Below the pieces are notes generated by a model that saw only the letters and a program-made list of their open reading frames with translations, did no database searches and had not been told where the DNA came from. From Acidimicrobiia bacterium (GTDB taxonomy: Bacteria > Actinomycetota > Acidimicrobiia > Acidimicrobiales > SZUA-35), in assembly GCA_029857855.1 (NCBI GenBank), contig JAOUGG010000043.1, forward strand, positions 1-10,616: DNA of 10,616 nucleotides, read 5' to 3'. The position numbers and the translations under genes were made by a program. Positions within the stretch are counted from its first letter, which is position 1; every line of letters starts with the position of its first letter. Positions 1-6,234 of this stretch are shown here, piece after piece.

Positions 1-122
1 GTGCACCGCTAGGGTGGAGTCAACTCTTGGAAGAGTGCGCCATGCTTGGGCTGGACGGCCGTAGAGGTTTGTCGCCCGACGCAGGCCCGACGCCTTGACC
101 GAGCCGACGTTGGAGCTCTGTC
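1..122 (+). promoter_or_regulatory. Leader of the glycosyltransferase gene, with possible -10 and inverted repeat
   Basis: No coding region is supported here. A TAGGGT hexamer at 10-15 could be a -10 element; its -35 would lie outside the window. Just downstream, ACTCTT (23-28) and AAGAGT (31-36) form a 6-bp inverted repeat separated by GG, placed where an operator would overlap the start of transcription. A GGAG ribosome binding site at 112-115 sits 7 nt before the ATG at 123. The promoter and operator reading is inference from pattern alone; the ribosome binding site is clear. Confidence 0.3.
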
Positions 123-1319
123 ATGTACACTCTTGCCCCGGTCAGCAACGCTGCCATCCCTCGTGATGGTGACGCCCGCAGCTTCGGGATCCTCTCGACC
201 TTTCCCCCGACCGAGTGCGGGATCGCCACCTTTTCCGCCGCGCTGGCGGCCGGGCTGATCGCCAACGGAGCCACCGTCGACGTCGTTCGCTGCGGCGCCC
301 CGTATCCGGTTGAGTATCCGGTTGAGGATGTATCGGTGCTCGGCGCCCTCGCCGCACCGGAGTCCAGCGATTTCCAGGCACCGCTCGACGTGCTGAACGG
401 CACCGACGTGGCCATCGTTCAACACGAGTACGGTCTCTACGGCGGGCTCGACGGCGACGAGATCCTCAACACGATCATCGGCATCGAGGTCCCGGTGATC
501 GTCGTCGCCCACACGGTGCTCAGCGCGCCCACGACCAATCAGCGGTGGATACTCGAAGAACTCTGCAAACGAGCAGACGCCGTCGTGGTGATGACCGAGA
601 CGGCCAGGATCAGACTCACCGCGTACTTCGACGTCGACGCCTCGAAGGTGATCGTCATTCCCCACGGAGCGGCAACACCCCCGGGAGCAGCGCCAACTCC
701 TGAAGCGGATTTGAAGGACCGCGTCCCACGACTGTTGACGTGGGGCCTTCTCGGCCCGGGCAAGGGCATCGAGTGGGCCATCGACGCCATGGCCGATCTC
801 TCCGACCTTCGACCGCGGCCCCAGTACACGGTCGCCGGAGCGACCCATCCCAAGGTCCTCGCACGCTCTGGTCAGGCCTACCGCAACATGTTGGTCCAAC
901 GGGCTGCATCATCGGCTGCGGCGGCGCAGGTGTCGTTTGACGACACCTACCGAGACCTCGCATCGCTCACCGAACTGATTCGTGCCGCCGATCTGGTCGT
1001 GCTCCCTTACGACTCGACCGACCAGGTCACCTCCGGCGTCCTGGTTGATGCGGTGGCCGCTGGTCGACCTGTCGTCTCCACCGCGTTCCCACACGCCGTC
1101 GAGCTCCTGGGGAGCGGAGCCGGTTTGGTGGTCCCGCAGCGCGACACCGCCGCGCTGGCCGCAGCGATCCGTTCGGTCCTCAGCGACCATGGTCTGGCCC
1201 AGTCGATGGCGGCCGAGGCTCGACGGCTGGCGCCCGACCTGGCCTGGACGGCGGTTGCGGCTCGATACGGCGATCTGGCACGGCGCCTTCTCGCCCGACG
1301 TCAGCCGGTCCAGCGATGA
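123..1319 (+). CDS. GT4-type glycosyltransferase
   Basis: This 398-residue protein looks like a cytosolic, GT-B fold retaining glycosyltransferase that moves a sugar from a nucleotide-sugar donor to a glycan or lipid acceptor. The N-terminal Rossmann domain opens with FGILSTFPPTECGIATF (residues 21-37), the usual GT4 'PP..GG/CGIA' start, followed by VQHEYGLYGG (99-108) and the IPHGA hinge (179-183). The C-terminal donor domain has TWGLLGPGKGIEWAI (206-220) and the LPYDSTDQVTSGVLVDAVAAGRPVVS region (294-319), a variant of the GT4 EX7E donor site in which the first acidic position is not a clear Glu. The ATG at 123 has GGAG at 112-115. The gene overlaps the next by ATGA, implying translational coupling. 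An exact in-frame 12-bp duplication encodes YPVEYPVE (61-68). Donor and acceptor cannot be read from sequence; mannose is guessed from the GH130 neighbour. Family assignment is firm. Confidence 0.9.
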   Translation: MYTLAPVSNAAIPRDGDARSFGILSTFPPTECGIATFSAALAAGLIANGATVDVVRCGAPYPVEYPVEDVSVLGALAAPESSDFQAPLDVLNGTDVAIVQHEYGLYGGLDGDEILNTIIGIEVPVIVVAHTVLSAPTTNQRWILEELCKRADAVVVMTETARIRLTAYFDVDASKVIVIPHGAATPPGAAPTPEADLKDRVPRLLTWGLLGPGKGIEWAIDAMADLSDLRPRPQYTVAGATHPKVLARSGQAYRNMLVQRAASSAAAAQVSFDDTYRDLASLTELIRAADLVVLPYDSTDQVTSGVLVDAVAAGRPVVSTAFPHAVELLGSGAGLVVPQRDTAALAAAIRSVLSDHGLAQSMAAEARRLAPDLAWTAVAARYGDLARRLLARRQPVQR

Positions 1320-2326
1320 GCGGGCCGTCGTTCGACCACCTCGTCGCCCTGAGCAGCAACGTCGGGCTCTTCGAACATGCCGAGTTCGTCGCCCCGCGTC
1401 GTGAGCACGGGTACTGCACCGACGACGTGGCGCGGCTCCTCGTCGTGGTCGCCCGCGAACCGACACCGACCCGGGCGGTCCGTGACCTGGGCCGAATGGC
1501 CTTGGCCTTCCTCGCCGATGCCCAGGGGGTCGACGGCAAGATCCGGAACCGTCGCACCGCCGACGGTCGCTGGCACGGACCCCGCACGGTCGAAGACTGC
1601 TGGGGACGCAGTATCTGGGCCTTCGGTACCGCAGCCTCGCACGCACCCGAAGCGTGGATGCGCCAGAGCGCAGCGGCCCACTTCGACCACGGCGCCCAAC
1701 AGCGATCCCCCTGGCCTCGATCGATGGCCTTCGCAGCGCTCGGCGCCGCTGAGATGCTGGCCGCCGACCCCTCCCATCACCGCGCCCGATTGATGTTGCT
1801 GGACGCGGCGGCCACCATCGGATCACCGTCACAGGAGCCTGACTGGCTCTGGCCGGAACCACGGCTCACCTATGCCAACGCCGCGCTCGCCGACGCCCTC
1901 ATCGTTGCGGGAAACGTGCTGGGGCGCTCCGATACCGTCGGCGACGGTCTCGCGATGCTGCGGTGGCTTCTTCGTCGAGAGACGATTGATGCCCACTACT
2001 CACCGACGCCCGTCGGTGGGTCCGATCGGGGTGACTCGGCGCCCGCATTCGATCAGCAGCCGATCGAGGCGGCGGCAATGGCCGATGCCTGCCACCACGC
2101 CTACGCCGTGACGGGCGATGGCGAATGGATGAACGGCCTCGACGTGGCGATCCGATGGTTCGCAGGCGACAACGACGCGGGGGCACAGATGTGGGACCCG
2201 GCAACCGGCGGCGGCTACGACGGCTTGCATGCGTCAGGCCCCAATCTCAACCAGGGGGCCGAATCAACACTTGCGCTCGTCTCCACGCTTCAGCACGCCC
2301 ACAAGCTCACCATGGCCGGCTTGTGA
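1316..2326 (+). CDS. Alpha/alpha-toroid (six-hairpin) glycosidase-like protein
   Basis: This 336-residue, largely helical protein resembles the toroidal glycosidase-like proteins encoded beside GT4 and GH130 genes in actinobacteria and other phyla. Visible conserved blocks are HGYCTDDVAR (31-40), VEDCWGRSIWAFG (92-104), LTYANAALADALI (184-196), FDQQPIEAAAMADACHHAY (245-263) and MWDPATGGGYDGLH with NQGAESTLA (292-305, 312-320). The paired acidic residues (D36/D37, E93/D94), aromatic residues and His are typical of an (alpha/alpha)6 barrel active site. There is no signal peptide or membrane segment, so it should be cytosolic. The start overlaps the stop of the glycosyltransferase gene by 4 bp, so the two are probably made in equimolar amounts and may act together. 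Whether it hydrolyses, phosphorolyses or only binds a glycan is unknown. Confidence is high that it is a gene, moderate for the fold. Confidence 0.8.
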   Translation: MSGPSFDHLVALSSNVGLFEHAEFVAPRREHGYCTDDVARLLVVVAREPTPTRAVRDLGRMALAFLADAQGVDGKIRNRRTADGRWHGPRTVEDCWGRSIWAFGTAASHAPEAWMRQSAAAHFDHGAQQRSPWPRSMAFAALGAAEMLAADPSHHRARLMLLDAAATIGSPSQEPDWLWPEPRLTYANAALADALIVAGNVLGRSDTVGDGLAMLRWLLRRETIDAHYSPTPVGGSDRGDSAPAFDQQPIEAAAMADACHHAYAVTGDGEWMNGLDVAIRWFAGDNDAGAQMWDPATGGGYDGLHASGPNLNQGAESTLALVSTLQHAHKLTMAGL

Positions 2327-2382
2327 ACGCCCGCAGTATGGCGCAGCGCGCAGCGGCGGGGGCCGAGGCAAAGGCGTTGTTG

Positions 2383-3858
2383 CTAGGTGCCAGTCAGGCG
2401 ACTGAGGAGCTGATCGAGCGGCACGGTGGCAATGGCGGCGCCGACGTCGGCAAAACCGTAGGGTAGAACGAGGTGGTCGCCGACCACCATGCTGCCGCAG
2501 GAATAGACGACGTTCGGTACATAGCCCTCTCGTTCATCGGCCTGCGGCGACAGGAGCGGTTCTTTCAGGTGTCCAATCACCCGACACGGATCGTCCAGAT
2601 CCAACAGCATCGCGCCGAGGCTGTATCGACGCAGCGGACCGACCCCGTGGGTGATGACCAGCCAACCTTCATCGGTCTCGATCGGTGATCCGCAGTTTCC
2701 CAGTTGAACGAACTCCCATGGCCGTTTCGGCTCCTGGATCATCTGTGCTTCAGGCCAGACACGGACGTCGGCCGATCGCATCACGAAGTTATTGACGTTG
2801 TCGTGACGTCCCAAGGCCACGAACTGGCCGTCCAGCATCCTCGGGAACAGGGCGATGCCCTTGTTCCTGGCACGCGGCCCGCTCAGCGTGGCGATCCTGA
2901 ATCGCAGGAAGTCGGTCGTCTCGAGGAGCTGAGGCAGAATCTGGTGCCCGTCGAACGCGGTGTAGGTCCCGTAGTAGACGACACTTCCATTGTCATGAAC
3001 GAACCTGACCAGCCTCACGTCCTCCATGCCGTGGCTCTCGGTTGGCCCAGCCGGAAAGATCACCCGTTCCGAGATGTCGCTGCCTTGACGAAAGTCGATG
3101 TAATAGTTCGACGAGGCAAGCCAATGCAGAATGTGACTGGTTTCCGTTGACACGATGCAGTCGGCACCCCCTGCATCGAGCCCGCCAAGAGCCGTCTCGA
3201 GCTCGCTCATCGTGAATCGGGAGCCAAGCGACGCAAGCACGCAGTGCGCAATGTCGTTCAACGCTCCCAGCTCGCTCATTTTCGTGACGAAGAAGCCCTT
3301 GTCGTAGTCGGCTCCCTCCCTCCGACCTGTTTCGGCGTAACGGGTTGTGGCGTCGAGGCTGATGCCGAGATCTTGATCGATCACACCGCATCGGAACTCG
3401 ATCGAGGAGATATGACCCTCTCCGACGGCGCGCAGACTCATGATGAACCGGGTCTCACCGGCTCCCAGGTTCGATTGATCAGGAGCCACGACCATCGATG
3501 GATTGCCGAGCGCCGCCGCCTCGATCGAATATTCATGCGTGCAGTAGGCCCCGATCAGGAGCTGCCGCTCCGGAGAGAGGTGATCCGGGAGCGTCACGCG
3601 ATCAGCCACAATCTCGAGGTGCCGGCGGAGCACCGCATCGAAGTCTCGATGGCGGCCAACGAACTCCTCCGAGACCTCTCGAAGCGTTTCACCGACCAAC
3701 GCTTCGTCCATTCCCAGGATTCGACCGACGATGGCCTCGAGGCGTGTTCGTCCGTCGGACGGCACCTGCTCGCCGGGCAGGAAGGCTTTCGTGATCACTC
3801 GACCGGGGTCGGGCATCAACCGCACGTCGAGGGAGCGACTGACCGGGAGAACACTCAT
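2383..3858 (-). CDS. GH130-family mannoside phosphorylase/glycosidase-like protein
   Basis: This 491-residue protein has the five-bladed propeller signatures of GH130, whose members phosphorolyse, hydrolyse or (reverse reaction) build beta-mannosides. Key blocks are ESHGMEDVRLVRF (274-286), in which D280 matches the family's EDPR catalytic aspartate; NKGIALFPRML and FVALGRHD (332-342, 346-353); GNCGSPIETDEGWLVITHGVG (387-407); YSLGAMLLDLDDP (412-424); and GYVPNVVYSCG (445-455). About 250 residues precede the EDVR block, longer than simple GH130 enzymes; the first 100 residues are helical and acidic and may mediate oligomerisation or partner contacts. The frame stays open upstream to 4173, but I choose the ATG at 3858 because GAGGAGA (3866-3872) lies 7 nt before it and the extra 105 residues are low-complexity and arginine-rich. 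The gene is convergent with the glycosyltransferase pair, 56 bp apart. It is predicted to be cytosolic. Confidence 0.9.
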   Translation of the reverse strand: MSVLPVSRSLDVRLMPDPGRVITKAFLPGEQVPSDGRTRLEAIVGRILGMDEALVGETLREVSEEFVGRHRDFDAVLRRHLEIVADRVTLPDHLSPERQLLIGAYCTHEYSIEAAALGNPSMVVAPDQSNLGAGETRFIMSLRAVGEGHISSIEFRCGVIDQDLGISLDATTRYAETGRREGADYDKGFFVTKMSELGALNDIAHCVLASLGSRFTMSELETALGGLDAGGADCIVSTETSHILHWLASSNYYIDFRQGSDISERVIFPAGPTESHGMEDVRLVRFVHDNGSVVYYGTYTAFDGHQILPQLLETTDFLRFRIATLSGPRARNKGIALFPRMLDGQFVALGRHDNVNNFVMRSADVRVWPEAQMIQEPKRPWEFVQLGNCGSPIETDEGWLVITHGVGPLRRYSLGAMLLDLDDPCRVIGHLKEPLLSPQADEREGYVPNVVYSCGSMVVGDHLVLPYGFADVGAAIATVPLDQLLSRLTGT

Positions 3859-3865
3859 GAGCGGA

Positions 3866-3872
3866 TCTCCTC
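3866..3872 (-). promoter_or_regulatory. Ribosome binding site fixing the GH130 start
   Basis: GAGGAGA on the minus strand is a near-perfect Shine-Dalgarno sequence placed 7 nt upstream of the ATG at 3858. It favours a 491-residue product over the 105-residue longer open frame beginning at 4173. Confidence 0.8.
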
Positions 3873-4036
3873 GGTTCAGTAGATGTCGGTGATCAACCGG
3901 TGTTGCTGTTCTAGCCGAACTGTACCGTGCCGCAGCCACGCCCGTGCCATGCACATTGTCAGAGCCGACGTTCCGGCTGTGACCAATCGAAGGGCCAAAG
4001 TCCCTGGTCCGCGAGATCCGACGGGTCGCATACTTG

Positions 4037-4056
4037 ATCGAGCTGAATCGAGCTGA
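4037..4056 (+). repeat. Perfect tandem 10-bp repeat upstream of the avidin-like gene
   Basis: Two adjacent identical copies of ATCGAGCTGA end 11 nt before the start codon. The second copy overlaps the beginning of the purine-rich ribosome binding region. It could be an operator for a dimeric regulator or a recent slippage duplication; sequence alone cannot decide. Confidence 0.7.
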
Positions 4057-4067
4057 GAGGAAGCCAT

Positions 4068-4481
4068 ATGTTCCCAACCCCCAAACTGCAAGCCGCCGCA
4101 CAGACCAACGAGCGACAACGCGTGCCGGCTTCGGCGCTGGCCGGCCGGTGGCGGAATCGACTCGGCTCGACAATGGTGTTGGAAGTCGACGATCACCATC
4201 GGATCCACGGCACGTTTCACACCGGCGCCGAGATCGGGGATCCTCGGGCCGGCTACGAGATCGTCGGATTCGCGGAAGGCGATGACTTCGCGTTCTGCGT
4301 CGACTTCGGCCGCTGGGGTTCGGTGGCCTCCTGGACAGGTCATCACGTCACCGGCGAGGACCACGGCGAACGACTGGTCACGGTCTGGCATCTGGCCCAA
4401 CCGGTCGAGGACCCGCACAGTGAGATCGACACCTGGCGCGCGATCCTGACCGGTGGCGACGAGTTCCAGCGCATCGACTAG
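4068..4481 (+). CDS. Avidin/streptavidin-family biotin-binding-like protein
   Basis: This 137-residue protein matches the avidin family through its whole beta-barrel. Against streptavidin I align GRWRNRLGST (26-35) with GTWYNQLGST, GTFHTG (48-53) with GTYESA, FAFCVDF (74-80) with the GWTVAW strand, SVASWTGHHV (85-94) with SATTWSGQYV, LVTVWHLA (103-110) with INTQWLLT, and DTWRAILTGGDEF (121-133) with NAWKSTLVGHDTF. Biotin ligands retained are N30 (N23), S34 (S27), S85 (S88), W89 (W92), W107 (W108), W123 (W120, given by the neighbouring subunit) and D131 (D128). Changes are Y43 to F50, S45 to T52 (as in avidin), W79 to F80 and T90 to A87, and the loop between strands 5 and 6 is about four residues shorter. 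Unlike secreted avidin and streptavidin there is no signal peptide: residues 1-22 are polar. The ATG is preceded by AGAGGAAG. Biotin binding is likely but perhaps weaker; function in the cell is unknown. Confidence 0.88.
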   Translation: MFPTPKLQAAAQTNERQRVPASALAGRWRNRLGSTMVLEVDDHHRIHGTFHTGAEIGDPRAGYEIVGFAEGDDFAFCVDFGRWGSVASWTGHHVTGEDHGERLVTVWHLAQPVEDPHSEIDTWRAILTGGDEFQRID

Positions 4482-4494
4482 TCGAGGACCGCGT

Positions 4495-4507
4495 CGACCC
4501 CGGGTCG
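4495..4507 (+). terminator. Weak hairpin after the avidin-like gene
   Basis: CGACC (4495-4499) and GGTCG (4503-4507) can pair around a three-base loop, 14 nt after the stop codon. There is no following T tract, so it is at most a weak or factor-assisted terminator. Confidence 0.2.
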
Positions 4508-4609
4508 GTGGCATCGTGATCCGGCTGTAGGGCCGATGCCCACTACGATGGAGGACGAGTCGCCGCACCGGCCGGCGGCCCGCAAGGCGAACAGAAACAG
4601 GTGTGGCCA

Positions 4610-5143
4610 ATGGAGCAGCCCTTCAACGAACAGCCGACCGGTGGAGCCAATCCCCCGCCGGGCTGGTATCCGGTCGACGGCGGTCAGACCCGGTACTGGG
4701 ACGGCGAGGCGTGGACCGATCAGATCACCCCCGCCCCGCCAGGCGACGGATCCGCCGGCACGGGCACGCTCGACTCGATCGGCGGGCAGGTGACGGCGGC
4801 GGTCTCGTCGACCAACGAGAATCAGATGGCCATGTTCGCCCATCTCGGGCAGCTTGCCGGGCTGATCTCGGGCGTCGGCGGGTTCGTCGTGCCGCTGATC
4901 ATCTTGGTGACCAAAGGCAACGAGTCGCCGTTCGTGCGCCGGGCCGCAGTGGAGTCGTTGAACTTCTGGATCACCGGATTCCTGGCCAGCATCGTGGCCT
5001 TCGTGCTCGTGTTCGTGCTGATCGGCTTCCTTCTTCTGCCTCTGGTGGCACTGATCTGGCTGATCCTTCCCATCTACGCGGGAATCAAGGCCAACGAGGG
5101 TGTCGACTACCGCTACCCGTTCAACCTCCGGCTGATCAAGTAA
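4610..5143 (+). CDS. DUF2510 and DUF4870 membrane protein
   Basis: This 177-residue protein joins two common domains. Near the N-terminus, PPPGWYPVDGGQTRYWDGEAWTDQ (15-38) is a DUF2510 motif, a short Trp-rich module usually cytoplasmic in actinobacterial membrane proteins. After a Gly/Ser/Thr linker, residues 73-172 form a DUF4870-type domain: MAMFAHLGQLAGLISGVGGFVVPLIIL, the charged KGNESPFVRRAAVESLNF stretch, then two hydrophobic helices (about 121-140 and 142-158) and the YAGIKANEGVDYRYPF ending typical of the family. About three membrane helices are predicted. An in-frame GTG at 4601 would add three residues; I prefer the ATG at 4610 because AGGTG (4599-4603) is well spaced for it. The molecular role of DUF4870 proteins is not established. 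It appears to be a stand-alone gene. Confidence 0.85.
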   Translation: MEQPFNEQPTGGANPPPGWYPVDGGQTRYWDGEAWTDQITPAPPGDGSAGTGTLDSIGGQVTAAVSSTNENQMAMFAHLGQLAGLISGVGGFVVPLIILVTKGNESPFVRRAAVESLNFWITGFLASIVAFVLVFVLIGFLLLPLVALIWLILPIYAGIKANEGVDYRYPFNLRLIK

Positions 5144-5144
5144 C

Positions 5145-5158
5145 CGAGCCCCGGCTCG
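5145..5158 (+). terminator. Possible terminator hairpin after the DUF4870 gene
   Basis: CGAGCC (5145-5150) and GGCTCG (5153-5158) form an inverted repeat directly after the stop codon at 5141-5143. A realistic stem is 5 bp with a four-base loop. No T tract follows, so termination is plausible but unproven. Confidence 0.35.
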
Positions 5159-5278
5159 TCCAGCCGCCTCGGCCAGGCCGGTCGGAACCGTCACGGTCGA
5201 ACACCTGGGCGTCAATCGGGTTGTCAGTGGGGCCCTAAGCCTCTGGCCGACGGGTCGGCAGGTGGCCACGATTGGATT

Positions 5279-6121
5279 GTGAGACCTTGGTTCTCTGTCC
5301 TCGCGGTGATCGTGACGCTGGTGTCCGGCTGTGCCACCCAGCAGGTGGAGTCCGACACCGCTGCCGGCGACAGTGTCACCGTCACATCCGTCGAGACGGC
5401 CACAGATGGACAGCCGACGACGTCGGACGCCTCTGTGTCGGCCTGCACCCCGGCTCCGAACTCGACATCGACTTCTGCGCCAACCACGTCGACCGAAACG
5501 ACGGCCATCAGCTCGTCTTCGAGCGAACCGACCACGACCGCCGCCTCAACCACGACGGAAACGTCAGCGACGCCACCCACGGATCCGGTGTTGGCCGCCC
5601 AGCAGCAGCGGCTGGCTGAACTCGGCTACTGGCTCGGGCCGGTCGACGGTCGGTTCGGGTCGCTGACCGCTCACGCCGTCACGGCGTTCCAGAAGGCCGA
5701 GGGGCTACCCCGAACCGGTGAACTCGACGCCGCGACCAACGACCGGCTGGCCGTCGCGACCACGCCGGTAGCGCGCAGCGGCGGCGGCACGGTGCTCGAG
5801 ATCGATCTGAGCCACCAGATTCTGCTTATTGCCGTCGACGGGGTCGTCACCCGGATCTACGACATCGCAACCGGCGCAGCGGCCACGCCGACGCCAGCGG
5901 GTCGGTTCGAGATCTACAACCAGATCGACGGTTTCCGCCACGCCCCGCTCGGCACCCTCTATCGACCCAAGTACTTCAACGGAGGCATCGCCCTCCACGG
6001 CTACACATCGGTGCCGGCCGAGCCGGCCTCGCACGGCTGTGTTCGCCTGACCTACCCGGCGATGGACGACCTCTGGGCCAGCGGTGCCGCCCCGATCGGC
6101 GCTCCGGTGTGGGTTTATTGA
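5279..6121 (+). CDS. Lipoprotein L,D-transpeptidase with peptidoglycan-binding domain
   Basis: This 280-residue enzyme probably forms 3-3 cross-links in peptidoglycan, or attaches proteins to it, outside the membrane. Residues 1-18 are a lipoprotein signal peptide ending in the lipobox VSGC, with C18 as the lipidated residue. Residues 19-102 are a Ser/Thr/Glu-rich linker, about 80 residues, that would span the wall and may be glycosylated. Residues 104-157 (QQQRLAELGYWLGPVDGRFG...AVTAFQKAEGLPRTGELD) are a PG_binding_1 domain. Residues 171-280 are the YkuD catalytic domain with ALHGY (H240) and SHGCVRLT (S251-T258; catalytic C254, with H252). The predicted start is the GTG at 5279, which places the charged residue, hydrophobic core and lipobox correctly; no strong ribosome binding site is visible, so a leaderless transcript is possible. 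The catalytic domain ends exactly at the C-terminus, as usual. Domain calls are firm; the specific cross-link is inferred. Confidence 0.92.
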   Translation: MRPWFSVLAVIVTLVSGCATQQVESDTAAGDSVTVTSVETATDGQPTTSDASVSACTPAPNSTSTSAPTTSTETTAISSSSSEPTTTAASTTTETSATPPTDPVLAAQQQRLAELGYWLGPVDGRFGSLTAHAVTAFQKAEGLPRTGELDAATNDRLAVATTPVARSGGGTVLEIDLSHQILLIAVDGVVTRIYDIATGAAATPTPAGRFEIYNQIDGFRHAPLGTLYRPKYFNGGIALHGYTSVPAEPASHGCVRLTYPAMDDLWASGAAPIGAPVWVY

Positions 6122-6234
6122 AACGCCGAAGGCGCTGATGGAAGGATCCCCATGTTCCCAAGCCCGTACCTCGCCGACGGCCATCCTGGTGGACGATCCT
6201 GGGTAACATTTGCGGGAAGGGATAGGAGAGCGAC
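6122..6234 (+). promoter_or_regulatory. Upstream region of the DUF6398-like gene
   Basis: This 113-bp gap contains a small CGCC-GAA-GGCG hairpin just after the transpeptidase stop and a TAACAT hexamer at 6204-6209 that could be a -10 element about 26 nt before the start codon. No matching -35 is obvious. AGGAG at 6224-6228 is a clear ribosome binding site 6 nt before the ATG at 6235. Confidence 0.3.

Larger units (their letters stand above)
3859..4067. promoter_or_regulatory. Divergent promoter region between GH130 and avidin-like genes
   Basis: This 209-bp spacer must hold promoters for two divergent genes. I find no convincing -35/-10 pair in either direction. Visible structure: a perfect tandem duplication of ATCGAGCTGA at 4037-4046 and 4047-4056, immediately before the avidin ribosome binding site (AGAGGAAG, 4056-4063), and a small inverted repeat AGCCG...CGGCT around 3963-3978. 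The 11-mer GAGCCGACGTT at 3962-3972 also occurs at 101-111, before the glycosyltransferase start, hinting at a shared site, though this may be chance in GC-rich DNA. Confidence 0.4.

Noticed and set aside
909..1862. A 317-codon minus-strand open frame opposite the glycosyltransferase and toroid genes
   Set aside because: Arg/Gly/Pro-rich shadow translation with no recognisable motif; the plus strand carries conserved enzyme motifs across the same span.
3859..4173. A 105-residue N-terminal extension of the GH130 protein
   Set aside because: The open frame continues, but the internal ATG at 3858 has a strong Shine-Dalgarno sequence and the extension is non-homologous and Arg/Ser-rich.
3876..4610. 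A 244-codon minus-strand open frame spanning the avidin gene and the divergent spacer
   Set aside because: It is antisense to a protein with clear avidin strands and residues, and its own translation has no recognisable pattern.
4478..5269. A 263-codon minus-strand open frame opposite the DUF4870 gene
   Set aside because: The translation is charged and repetitive with no domain, whereas the plus strand encodes recognisable DUF2510 and DUF4870 motifs.
5279..5620. A possible short repeat array in the Ser/Thr/Pro codons of the transpeptidase linker
   Set aside because: The apparent repetition of ACG/TCG/ACC codons follows from low-complexity protein sequence; there is no regular DNA unit or spacer as in CRISPR or tandem arrays.
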